Shown here one piece after another: positions 42,742-51,600 of a stretch of 64,000 nt of DNA (its first letter is position 1; every line of letters begins with the position of its first letter). Where the stretch lies: NCBI GenBank assembly GCA_036389255.1, contig DASVQI010000006.1, positions 124,001 through 188,000 of the forward strand. Direction: 5' to 3'. The notes beneath the pieces were generated by a model that saw only the letters and a list, made by a program, of their open reading frames with translations, made no database searches and was not told the origin of the DNA. The translations under genes and the position numbers were made by a program. This stretch comes from JACVRN01 sp036389255 (GTDB taxonomy: Bacteria > Acidobacteriota > Blastocatellia > Pyrinomonadales > Pyrinomonadaceae).

Positions 42742-44781
42742 ATGGACGAGCAGTTGCTGCGAGAGTTTCTAGCAGAAGCAGAAGATTTGATTGAGGTGCT
42801 GGCGGGCGACACTCAGGCGCTTCGCGCCAGACGCTCGGAGGGGCGGGCGCGGCGCGAGCTTGTAGCTCGCATCTTTCGTCACGTTCACACAATCAAAGGC
42901 TCTGCGGCCGCCGTAGGGCTCGGCGTGATGGCAGAGCTTGCGCACGAGTTCGAGAATCTTCTGGAAGGCGTTCGTCTGGGACGCGTAGCCGTTGACGATT
43001 CCGTGCTGGACGCCTTTGACGAGGCCGCGAGCACGCTTGAGCAGACCCTGAGCGCGGCCGTGCGCGGCGAAGCCCTCTCCACTCCCAGAACTTTGACCGA
43101 GCGGCTAAGGCGGCTCTCTCTTCAATCGGATGCTCAGCGACAGGTGAGCGCGGGGACGGACGTGACGGCGGCCCTGCCGGATGAGATGGCGCGGTCGCTG
43201 AGCGAGTACGAGGCGCACCGGCTGCGCGAGGCCGCCAGCGAAGGCGCGCATCTTTTTCTCATCAACGTGCAGTTCGACCTTCTGACCTTTGACGAGCGCT
43301 TCCGGGACTTTTCAGACGCGCTCTCGGCGGACGGCGAGATTATCTCGACCATGCCCGGCATGGAAGCCTCAGCGCCCGACCAGATAAGCTTTCGTCTTCT
43401 CTACGCCACGGACGCGAGCGTTGACGTGGTGGCCGAACGCGCCGCCGTCTTTGGCGCGAGCGCTCCCCTTGAGCTGACATCGGAGCAAAGCGCCGAGCCT
43501 GTGGAGAGCGCGGCTGAAGCTGAGCCGTATGAGGCTCGCGCCGCAGATGATGAGATTCCGCAGGGCCTCGCTTCGCTTTCGACGCTCGTGCGCGTGGAGT
43601 TGTCGGAACTGGACGAGATGGTTTCAGCCGCGCATGAGCTTTTGACTGACACGGCGACTACTCTAGACCTTGCTCTGGCGGCGAATCTTCAGCGCCCGGA
43701 GCGCACGGAGCTTGAGATTCGCTCGGCGCGGATACGACGCCGCTTCGCTGAGCTTGAAGAGCGACTGATAGAGATGCGGATGGTGGCGATTGCGCCTACG
43801 CTGACGCGCGCCGTGCGGGTGGGCTCTGCGAGCGCGCGTGCCGTGGGCAAAGAGGTGGAGTTCGAGATGGAAGGCGGCGAAGTGCGGCTTGATAAATCGC
43901 TGGCCGACCGTATGGCCGACCCGCTTCTACATCTTCTGCGCAACGCCATAGACCATGCCATAGAGACAGAAGAAGAGCGTCTTCGTCAGGGCAAGCCGCC
44001 CGCAGGCCGCGTGCGGTTGGAAGCCTTTTCGGAAGGAAGCCGCGTGCGCCTGCGCATCTCGGACGACGGGCGCGGCATTGACGTGGAGCGCGTCAGGCGC
44101 GCAGGCATCGAGCGCGGCATAATCGAAGCCGGGCAGGAATTGACACGTCAACAGAGCCTGCGTCTGATTTTTCGCCCGGGCTTTTCGACCACCGACGCGG
44201 TCTCGAACATGAGCGGTCGCGGCGTCGGCCTTGACGTGGTTGAGAAAGCGGTCGAGCAGGTCGGCGGCGAGCTTCGCGTCGAGAGCGAGCAGGGAAAGGG
44301 AACCACCTTCGAGCTGATTCTGCCAACGACGCTTGCGCTCGTGCCCGCGCTCGTAGTTCAATCCGCAGGCTTTCGCTACTGTGTGGATGCCAGCCACATA
44401 GCGGAGGCCGGATTCATTGAGACGAAAGAGATAGAGCGCGTGGGAAGCTCGCACCTGATGCGCTGGCGCGGCTCCATCCTGCCGCTCTTTTCCATGCGCC
44501 GGTTGCTCTCGCAGCCCGAGACGGAGGAGGCAAACGAGGGCCGCGCTCACGTCCTCATCTCGCGCATCGCAAGCGGAGACGGTGCGACGGATGATAATGA
44601 GGATGAAGCAAGACGCGCGGGAGTCATAGTTGACGGCTGGGACGGACACCGGGAGGTTCTGGTGCGGGGGCTGGGCAGCTACGCTTCGCGCTGGCGCGGC
44701 ATAAGCGGCGCAACGGAGCTACAGGACGGCACGGTCGCGCTCATACTTGACCTGCCGCGACTGCTGGAGTCGGCCGTTTAA
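42742..44781 (+). CDS. cheA: Chemotaxis histidine kinase CheA
   Basis: About 679 residues. The P1 phosphotransfer domain has phospho-His 49 (HVHTIKGSAAAVG). A spacer region of about 170 residues shows no clear CheY-binding P2 signature. P3 dimerisation follows, then P4 ATPase with LLRNAIDHAIE (N box), DDGRGID (G1) and MSGRGVGLDVV (G2), and finally a CheW-like P5 domain. It autophosphorylates and passes phosphate to CheY and CheB. The frame extends to 42673, but the extra residues (SIYHLPFTIYHLPF) translate the heptamer repeat; ATG 42742 is preferred. Its partners cheB, cheR and cheW lie on the other strand at 23-29 kb. Confidence 0.94.
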   Translation: MDEQLLREFLAEAEDLIEVLAGDTQALRARRSEGRARRELVARIFRHVHTIKGSAAAVGLGVMAELAHEFENLLEGVRLGRVAVDDSVLDAFDEAASTLEQTLSAAVRGEALSTPRTLTERLRRLSLQSDAQRQVSAGTDVTAALPDEMARSLSEYEAHRLREAASEGAHLFLINVQFDLLTFDERFRDFSDALSADGEIISTMPGMEASAPDQISFRLLYATDASVDVVAERAAVFGASAPLELTSEQSAEPVESAAEAEPYEARAADDEIPQGLASLSTLVRVELSELDEMVSAAHELLTDTATTLDLALAANLQRPERTELEIRSARIRRRFAELEERLIEMRMVAIAPTLTRAVRVGSASARAVGKEVEFEMEGGEVRLDKSLADRMADPLLHLLRNAIDHAIETEEERLRQGKPPAGRVRLEAFSEGSRVRLRISDDGRGIDVERVRRAGIERGIIEAGQELTRQQSLRLIFRPGFSTTDAVSNMSGRGVGLDVVEKAVEQVGGELRVESEQGKGTTFELILPTTLALVPALVVQSAGFRYCVDASHIAEAGFIETKEIERVGSSHLMRWRGSILPLFSMRRLLSQPETEEANEGRAHVLISRIASGDGATDDNEDEARRAGVIVDGWDGHREVLVRGLGSYASRWRGISGATELQDGTVALILDLPRLLESAV

Positions 44782-44822
44782 TGGCCCTCCTTTTCAAAGA
44801 GTGAAGCGGAGAGCGTTTGAAG

Positions 44823-45566
44823 ATGAAAGATAAAGAAAGACTCAATGGAAGGGTTAAAGACGAATCAGGGCCGAGGCCCATCTTGCGCCTGTGCCTGATT
44901 GCGTGCGTCCTGTTTATGTTCCTCGCGTCAACGCTGGCGCAGAGCGCGCCCGTCGTCAGGCAAGCTTCAAAGACTTCTACTGAAGACGGTGCTTCGAAAG
45001 GGGAGCGCAACTATCCGAAAGAGATTCGCGGCTACAAGGTCGCGCGCGCCAAGGTTGAGATTAGAAAAAGCGCCGGCGCAAATAGCGGCGACTCCGCACA
45101 GGCCGCAACCGATTCGGACGCGCTCATACAGTTCGGAGAGCCGCGAATAGTAAGCACCACGCCGCTCGGCATTACACTCGAAGTCCCCGTCACGGTCGCT
45201 GCCGTCAAGCAGGGCGGGCGCGTTGACTTCCTTGCCTTCGAAGACATGGTGGTCAACGGAATGCCCGTCACCATAGAAGACTACATGCACCCGTTCGAAC
45301 TGCCCAACAAGGAGCCCGTCTCTCTGCCTCAGCCCGTGCGGCTCTTCATCAGCAGCCCGCGCGCCATCGTCGGAGCCATCAACGATTGGGGCAACCCGCA
45401 GGCTACCTGGCCCGTGACGGGACGCGTCTACGTCTTCGGCCACTACAGAAAATTCATCTTCACGGCCAAGCGCGTCGTCCCTGTAGAACTCAGCCTGACG
45501 CTCCCGAATCCGCTACGCAACCAGAAACCCGAACAGCCCATTTCAGGCCCGGCCATAAAGCAGTAA
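44823..45566 (+). CDS. Predicted secreted protein, unknown function
   Basis: About 247 residues. A charged N-terminus and one hydrophobic segment (ILRLCLIACVLFMFLASTLAQSA) look like a signal peptide with a long n-region. The mature part contains an unassigned beta-rich domain with the phrases VRLFISSPRAIVGAINDWGNPQATW and VYVFGHYRKFIFTAKRVVPVEL, and ends Pro/Lys-rich. ATG 44823 lies nine bases after GGAGAG; a TTG at 44817 is too close. I recognise no family. It follows cheA by about 40 bases. Confidence 0.65.
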   Translation: MKDKERLNGRVKDESGPRPILRLCLIACVLFMFLASTLAQSAPVVRQASKTSTEDGASKGERNYPKEIRGYKVARAKVEIRKSAGANSGDSAQAATDSDALIQFGEPRIVSTTPLGITLEVPVTVAAVKQGGRVDFLAFEDMVVNGMPVTIEDYMHPFELPNKEPVSLPQPVRLFISSPRAIVGAINDWGNPQATWPVTGRVYVFGHYRKFIFTAKRVVPVELSLTLPNPLRNQKPEQPISGPAIKQ

Positions 45567-45607
45567 GAAGAGCGATGCGGAAGCCAGAATAATGAGCGAT
45601 AAAGAAT

Positions 45608-45655
45608 TTATTCATTGACTCATTGATTCAAATGAATCAATGAGTCAATCTCTTT
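45608..45655. repeat. Hairpin, ATTGATTCA family, copy 3
   Basis: Arms 45614-45630 and 45633-45649 are perfect 17-base inverted repeats with a two-base loop. The right flank (AATCTCTTTACTTCTGC) matches, on the other strand, the flank of the palindrome at 5699. The left flank AAAGAATTTATTCAT matches the flank of the copy at 47134 in opposite orientation. It lies between convergent genes. Confidence 0.9.
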
Positions 45656-45671
45656 ACTTCTGCACTCTGCC

Positions 45672-47114
45672 TTACGCCTTATCTATTGCCGGGCGGCGCT
45701 TGTGCCAGTCGGTTGCCTGCTGGTATCTGTCCGCGACTTCCGTCAGGAGCAGCTCGCTCCATGCGGGGCCAACGAGTTGTATGCCTGTGGGAAGACTGTT
45801 TTCTCCGAAGCCGTTGGGGATGGAGATGCCGGGGACGCCTACCAGATTGGCGGCCCCTATGGGCGAAGAGGCGTTGATGTTCGGGTAAGCCTGCTCGAAG
45901 GTTTTGTCTATGGGATAGGCCACGGTGGCCCGCGAAGGCGCTGTGATGAGAGAGTATTTCGAGAACATCTCCTGCCACGCCCGCCGCATCGGAGCGCGCA
46001 GCCGCATGGCGTGCAGGTAATCTACAGCCGTGACGAGCATCCCGCTATAACCACCTATTCTATCCTTCGGCGCTCTGAGCTTCTGCACGCCGTGCGATTC
46101 TATCAGTTCACGAAAGGCGCTCGCGCCCTCCGCGTCAACGATGGTTCCGACCGCCGCCCCGTAAGGAAAGTCCGGCAGCTTTACGTCCATCACTATCTCC
46201 GCGCCCGCAGCCTCTTTCAGCACTTCGAGCGAGCGCAGGAAGTTCGCGCGCACTTCAGGCTGCGCTTTCTCATAGGAGTCTTTCATCACGCCCACGCGCA
46301 GCGCGCCCTGCGACCTCCGGCCCGCCGCGCCTCTACCGGCAGGCGTCCTTCTTCTCTCATCGAACTTAACCTCTCTTGAAGTCGCGTCCAGAGGGTCGCG
46401 CCCGGCGATTGCCTTGAGGACTATCTCGCAATCCACAGCGTAGCGGCACATGGGGCCGAGCTTGTCCAGCGTCCAGCAGAGCGCCATCGCGCCGTGACGC
46501 GAGACAGCGCCGTAGGTGGGCCGCAAGCCCGTGACGCCGCAGAAGGCCGACGGCGTGATGATTGAGCCGGAAGTCTCGGAGCCTATGCTGAAAGAGACGA
46601 GCGCGGCGGCGGTCGCAGCGCCCGGCCCTGAGCTTGACCCGCCGCTCCAGTAATCCGTGTTCCATGGCGTGCTGCACGGGCCCGTCCATGAAGCGTCCGG
46701 CTGGTTGTAGCCCATGCCGCCCGCAAGCTCTATCATGGCGAGCTTGGCTATGAGAATCGCGCCCGCTTCTCTCAGGCGTTGTACGACCGTGGCGTCATAA
46801 TCGAACTGCTGATTGCGATAGGGCTCAGCGCCCCACGTGGTCTTTGCATTGCGCGTGGCGAGCAGGTCTTTGACGCCGTAAGGGATGCCGTGCAGTGGGC
46901 CGCGATAACGCCCGCGCGTAATCTCTCGCTCGGCCTCGCGCGCCTCCTTCAGAGCGGAGTCACGCATCACCTCAGCCACAGCCCCGAGGCGTTTGCCCAG
47001 CCGCTCAAGCCTGTCCAGATAACTCTTTGTCAGCTCCACGGGCGAGATGCGCCGCGCGCGCAGCAACCGGCCAAGCTCCGTGATGGAAGAATAGAGAATG
47101 TCTTCTGAGAGCAT
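45672..47114 (-). CDS. Amidase signature-family hydrolase
   Basis: 480 residues of the amidase signature family, related to GatA but more likely a general amidase. The catalytic Ser-cisSer-Lys triad is recognisable: Lys 82 in HGIPYGVKDLL, the Gly/Ser-rich stretch around residues 158-166 (GGSSSGPGAA), and Ser 184 in GSETSGSI. No gatC or gatB is nearby and the C-terminal region differs from GatA, so a role in Gln-tRNA formation is unlikely. ATG 47114. A Tat-exported small protein is encoded just upstream and probably co-transcribed, hinting at periplasmic or envelope chemistry (inference). Confidence 0.9.
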   Translation of the reverse strand: MLSEDILYSSITELGRLLRARRISPVELTKSYLDRLERLGKRLGAVAEVMRDSALKEAREAEREITRGRYRGPLHGIPYGVKDLLATRNAKTTWGAEPYRNQQFDYDATVVQRLREAGAILIAKLAMIELAGGMGYNQPDASWTGPCSTPWNTDYWSGGSSSGPGAATAAALVSFSIGSETSGSIITPSAFCGVTGLRPTYGAVSRHGAMALCWTLDKLGPMCRYAVDCEIVLKAIAGRDPLDATSREVKFDERRRTPAGRGAAGRRSQGALRVGVMKDSYEKAQPEVRANFLRSLEVLKEAAGAEIVMDVKLPDFPYGAAVGTIVDAEGASAFRELIESHGVQKLRAPKDRIGGYSGMLVTAVDYLHAMRLRAPMRRAWQEMFSKYSLITAPSRATVAYPIDKTFEQAYPNINASSPIGAANLVGVPGISIPNGFGENSLPTGIQLVGPAWSELLLTEVADRYQQATDWHKRRPAIDKA

Positions 47115-47121
47115 AAGAGAG

Positions 47122-47175
47122 ATTGATTCAATGATTCATCGGTTCATTGATTCAATGAGCCGATGAATAAATTCC
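47122..47175. repeat. Hairpin, ATTGATTCA family, copy 4
   Basis: ATTCATCGGTTCATTGA (47134-47150) faces TTCAATGAGCCGATGAAT (47151-47168), with the ATTGATTCA word also at 47122-47130. It fills the gap between the Tat protein gene and the amidase gene. The flanks (GAGATTGATTCA and AATAAATTCC) match other copies. Confidence 0.88.
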
Positions 47176-47177
47176 TT

Positions 47178-47552
47178 TCAGTCTGTGCTGAAGACGAAGT
47201 CGGGTTCGTCTTCGTTCCTGAGCTTGACGGCGCTGAGACGTTCGGCCGACTGTACGTTGGCCTGCAAATCTTTCCTGACCTGCTGAAGCTGCTCCGGCGT
47301 AAAGTGGTTTCCGAAGCGGGCGCGTGCCACCTCTGCGTAGGCTTCGGCCACGGGCGAAGGCGGCTGCGCTTGCGCTCCGGTTTGCGGCTGCGGCGGCGCG
47401 GGCGTCTCCTTGGTGCCGGTCGGCCTTTGCGCCATGGCGATGCTTGAGGCGAGCGGCGCGGCGGCAAGAGTTGCGGCAACTGCCTTTGCAAACCTGCGCC
47501 GGGACGTGCCCGAAGATGATGAAGAATCGTCCGATGGTTTTCTGGTTTTCAT
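47178..47552 (-). CDS. Small Tat-signal protein, unknown function
   Basis: 124 residues. It has a twin-arginine signal (SRRRFAKAVAATLAAAPLASS), a Pro/Gln-rich linker, and a helical C-terminal part (VAEAYAEVARARFGNHFTPE...) that ends in DEPDFVFSTD. Export in folded form is expected from the Tat signal. Proteins of this shape are often found next to secreted hydrolases or oxidoreductases, but I cannot name a function. It is read with the amidase gene downstream, separated only by an ATTGATTCA hairpin. Confidence 0.72.
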   Translation of the reverse strand: MKTRKPSDDSSSSSGTSRRRFAKAVAATLAAAPLASSIAMAQRPTGTKETPAPPQPQTGAQAQPPSPVAEAYAEVARARFGNHFTPEQLQQVRKDLQANVQSAERLSAVKLRNEDEPDFVFSTD

Positions 47553-47591
47553 AGCCTTGCGTCTCTCAAAAATCGAGCTCCGAAACGAAAA

Positions 47592-48467
47592 TCAGTTCTG
47601 CCTGAGAAAATCTAGCACCAGCCGGTTATATTCTACGGGCTTTTCCATCACCAGATGATGGCTCACGTCCGTCATCACAACTTTCCGCGCGCCGGGAATC
47701 TTCGACTCGTATAATCCGGCGTTGACCAGAATGCCCTGAGCATCTTTGTCTCCGACGATGATGAGCGTGGGCGCTTTTATCTCCGGCAGCCTATCAATAG
47801 TCTGTTGCTTGGGCCAGTTCCAGACCAACTGCGTCGGCGTCGGCCCCCATGTCTTATAATTGTCCCTGAGCATGGCGCGTATGCGCTCTACGTAAGCGGG
47901 ATTATTGCGCTTGCCCGTGGCGAAGTAATCGTGCTTAATCCACGCGTCTATCGCTTTATCTCTTCCTTCCGTCTCGGCCAGCCTGTAAACCTCTCTGGCC
48001 CTCTCGTTTCTGGGCGCGGGCGAGCCTCTCAAGCCGGGCGCGGTAAGCACCAGCCGCTCCACCATCTCAGGATGTTCGAGCGCAAAATCCGACGCAATCA
48101 TGCTGCCCAGCGAAAGCCCTACGAGCGAGCATCGCTCCACTCTCAAGAATTTGAGCAGAGCATATAGGTCATCCACATGCGAGAAGGGCTCCGTAGGATA
48201 GCCTGAGCGCCGGAAGCCTCGCAGGTCATAGCGTATCACCCTGTAATGCTTTGCGAACTCCCGGAACTGGTCGTCCCAGAGGCGCGCATCAACCAGCCCG
48301 CCGTGTATCAGAACAATTGTGCGCCCCTTGCCAGCCATCTCATAAAAAAGGCGCGTCCCGTTTACTTCGGCCAAGCCCGAAACAGTTGGCTCTTTCGCAG
48401 CCGCGCCCGCGCAAAAAAGGGCCAGCATCACAAGTATCAAGGGCGTGTGTGCGAGCCTCACTGACAC
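47592..48467 (-). CDS. Alpha/beta-fold hydrolase, probably exported
   Basis: 291 residues. A signal peptide (about 1-25, ending AGAAA) is followed by a canonical alpha/beta hydrolase: oxyanion segment LIHGGLVDARLWDDQ, nucleophile Ser 119 in GLSLGS, acid probably Asp in IVGDKDAQG, and His in DVSHHLVMEKP. The family includes esterases and C-C hydrolases; the substrate is not predictable. GTG 48467 has GGAGGA seven bases upstream. It is divergent from the 2-oxoglutarate dehydrogenase gene across 224 bases with no recognisable element. Confidence 0.88.
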   Translation of the reverse strand: MSVRLAHTPLILVMLALFCAGAAAKEPTVSGLAEVNGTRLFYEMAGKGRTIVLIHGGLVDARLWDDQFREFAKHYRVIRYDLRGFRRSGYPTEPFSHVDDLYALLKFLRVERCSLVGLSLGSMIASDFALEHPEMVERLVLTAPGLRGSPAPRNERAREVYRLAETEGRDKAIDAWIKHDYFATGKRNNPAYVERIRAMLRDNYKTWGPTPTQLVWNWPKQQTIDRLPEIKAPTLIIVGDKDAQGILVNAGLYESKIPGARKVVMTDVSHHLVMEKPVEYNRLVLDFLRQN

Positions 48468-48691
48468 GGTCGAGTCCTCCTTCGCGGGTGCGGGCGTTCT
48501 GTCTTTAGCTGCCTCGTGCGTGCGGCGCGGGCAACTCTTATTGTAAAATCAAGGCTAGCCTACAGCTACGGAGACTGCGGATGCAATAAAAAGCTGAAGG
48601 TGGTAGTCTATTAATTTCCGGTCAGAAAAGAATTTTTATCTCAAGGCGCGGTGGCACTACAAGCCGCCTCTGCCGGGAGATTTAGCCAGAG

Positions 48692-51600
48692 GTGACAGGG
48701 AAAGTGAGCGAACGTCAAAGCATCAACTTATCGGAGATAATCGCGGAGAACTTCGGAGCCAACGCCGAATATGTAGAGGGCCTTCTGAGCCGCTTTCGCA
48801 GCAACCCCGAGTTGGTTGACGAAGCATGGCGAGCCTACTTTTCGGATTTGTTGGGCGACGGCTCCGGCGGCGCGTCCACGCAGGAGGAGAACGGCCGCGC
48901 TTCCACAAGCGGCGGCGTACAGGCGACGACAGGCGTGAACGGCGATGCTCAAGCGGGCGCGCCGGGCGGGGCCGCTGGCAACGCGTCTTCATGGCCGGTC
49001 GAGCAGAACGGCGGCGCTGCTGCCACAGCTTCAGCGCAGTCGCCCGCGAACGCTACTAGTCAGCCCGCTCAGGCTCAGCGCTCCGCGACTCTTCCCGAAG
49101 GCGCTGAGGCTCTGCCGATTCGCGGCGGCGCGCTCAAGATAGTCGAGAACATGGAGACGAGCCTCACTGTTCCGACCGCTACTTCGCAGCGCCGCGTGCC
49201 AGTCAAGGTGCTGGACGAAAATCGCAGCATCATCAACAAGCATCTGGCCGAGACAGGCGGCGGCAAAGCCTCCTACACCCACATCATTGCGTGGGCTCTC
49301 GTGCGTGCGCTGGCAGATTTTCCGCAGCTCAACGACGGCTTTGAAATCATTGACGGCAACCCTACGCGCGTTCGCCGCCCTGACGTGAATCTTGGAATAG
49401 CCATTGACCTTGAGAAGAAGGACGGAACCCGTACCCTTCTTGTCCCGAACATCAAGGGCGCGAACCACATGAGCTTCTCTCAGTTTCTGGAAGCTTACGA
49501 CGACAGGGTCGCGCGCGCCCGCACGGGCAAGCTGGCCGTGGCCGATTTTCAGGGCACGACTGTTTCGCTCACCAATCCCGGCACCATCGGAACCGTGGCC
49601 TCTACGCCGCGCCTTATGGCTGGGCAGGGCGTCATCATAGCTACGGGAGCCATAGAGTACCCGGCTGAATATCAGGCCATGTCGCCCGAAGCGCTCTCGC
49701 GGCTGGGCATAGGCAAGGCCGTCAACATCAGCTCCACCTACGACCATCGCATCATACAGGGCGCGGAATCGGGCGCGTTCCTTGCGCGCGTGCATGAGTT
49801 ATTAGTCGGCAAGGAGCGTTTCTATGACGACATCTTCGCTAACTTAGGCATAGCCATTCCGCCTTTGCGCTGGGCCGTTGACCGCAACCCGGCTCTTTTA
49901 GGAGGCGACTACGCGCGCGAGCAGACGGTCAAGCAGGCGCGCGTGCTTGAGCTTATTAACGCCTACCGAGTGCGCGGCCATCTCATCGCAGACATAGACC
50001 CGCTTCACGCCATGCCGCTTCATTATCACCCGGAGCTTGACATAGAGACTTACGGGCTGACCATCTGGGATTTAGACCGCGAGTTCATAGCGGGCGGCCT
50101 CGGCGGCCACGAAAGCGCAACGCTGAGAGAGATTCTGGAAATCCTTCAGCGAGCCTACTGCGGCAAGGTCGGCACCGAATACCGGCACATACAGAGCAAG
50201 GAAGAGAAGAACTGGATACGCGACGAGATTCGCAAGCAGTTCGTTTATCCCGAGCCGCTCTCGCCCGAAATCAAGAAGCAGCTTCTATGGAAGCTCATCT
50301 CGGCCGAGCAGCTTGAGCGCTTCCTGCACACGAAGTATCTGGGGCAGAAGAGATTCTCTATCGAAGGGATGGAGACAATCATCCCACTGCTTGACCAGCT
50401 AATCGAAGCGGCTGCGCGTCAGGGCGTGGAAGACATCACTATGGGCATGGCGCATCGCGGCCGCCTGAACGTGCTGGTCAACGTGATAGACGAGCAGGTC
50501 ATGGAGCGCATTCTGGCTTCGTTCGAGGGGGCCGTGCATCCGAACTTCCCTGCCGACGAAGGCGACGTGAAATATCATCAGGGCGCTCGCGGAGAGCGAC
50601 AGACGAGTGACGGCAAGCGCGTGCGTCTGACTCTCTCGCCCAACCCTAGCCACCTTGAGTTCGTAGACCCTGTGGTTGAAGGAATGGTGCGCGCCAAGCA
50701 GGACGCCGTGGAGGCCGAGCGCGAAGAGGTGATTGACCGGTTCCTGCCCGTTCTGCTTCACGGGGACGCGGCCTTCGCGGGGCAGGGCATAGTGATGGAG
50801 ACGCTCAATCTGGCGGGGCTCAAAGGCTATCGCACGGGCGGAACCATTCACATCATCATCAACAACCAGATTGGCTTTACGACTTCGCCTGAGAAGGGGC
50901 GCTCCACGATTTATTCTACGGACGTGGCGCGCATGACGCAGCTTCCAATCTTTCACATCAACGGCGACGACCCGGAGGCGGCTTACCGCACGCTTCAGAT
51001 AGCTCTCAATTACAGGCAGGAGTTCAACAAGGACGTGGTGCTGGACGTAGTCGGCTTCCGCCGTCTGGGCCACAACGAAGGCGACGAGCCGAGCTACACG
51101 CAGCCTCTCATGTACGCTCGCGTGAAGGCGCATCCGGGCGTGAGGGAAATCTATGCGCGCAAGCTGGTGCGCGAGGGCGTGCTGGACGAAGCCACGGTCA
51201 AGAGCTGGATAGAAGAGCGCGTCAGGCGCTTTGAGGAGACGCTCTCTCGCGCCAAAGAGGCCGTCTCAAGCAAGCCTGAGATGACCCAGTTGCCAGCGCC
51301 CACAGAGGAAGAGGACGGCTCAACCGTTTTAGAGACGGGCGTGGAGCGGGAAGCCATTCGCGCCATCGCGCAGAAGATTTCCGTTGTGCCCGAAGGCTTC
51401 AACATCAACCCGAAGATGGTCGGCCAGCTTGCGCGTCGCGCCAAGATGGGCGACGGCGAAGTCCCGGCAGACTGGGCTTTCGCGGAGGCAATGGCCTTCG
51501 GCTCGCTCGTGCTTGAAGGCACGCGCGTTCGCCTGAGCGGTCAGGATTCCGGTCGCGGCACCTTCAGCCAGCGCCACGCCGTGATGTACGACACGCAAAC

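Noticed and set aside
45672..47114. GatA subunit of Glu-tRNA(Gln) amidotransferase
   Set aside because: No gatC or gatB nearby and the C-terminal half differs from GatA; a Tat-exported partner instead suggests a general amidase.
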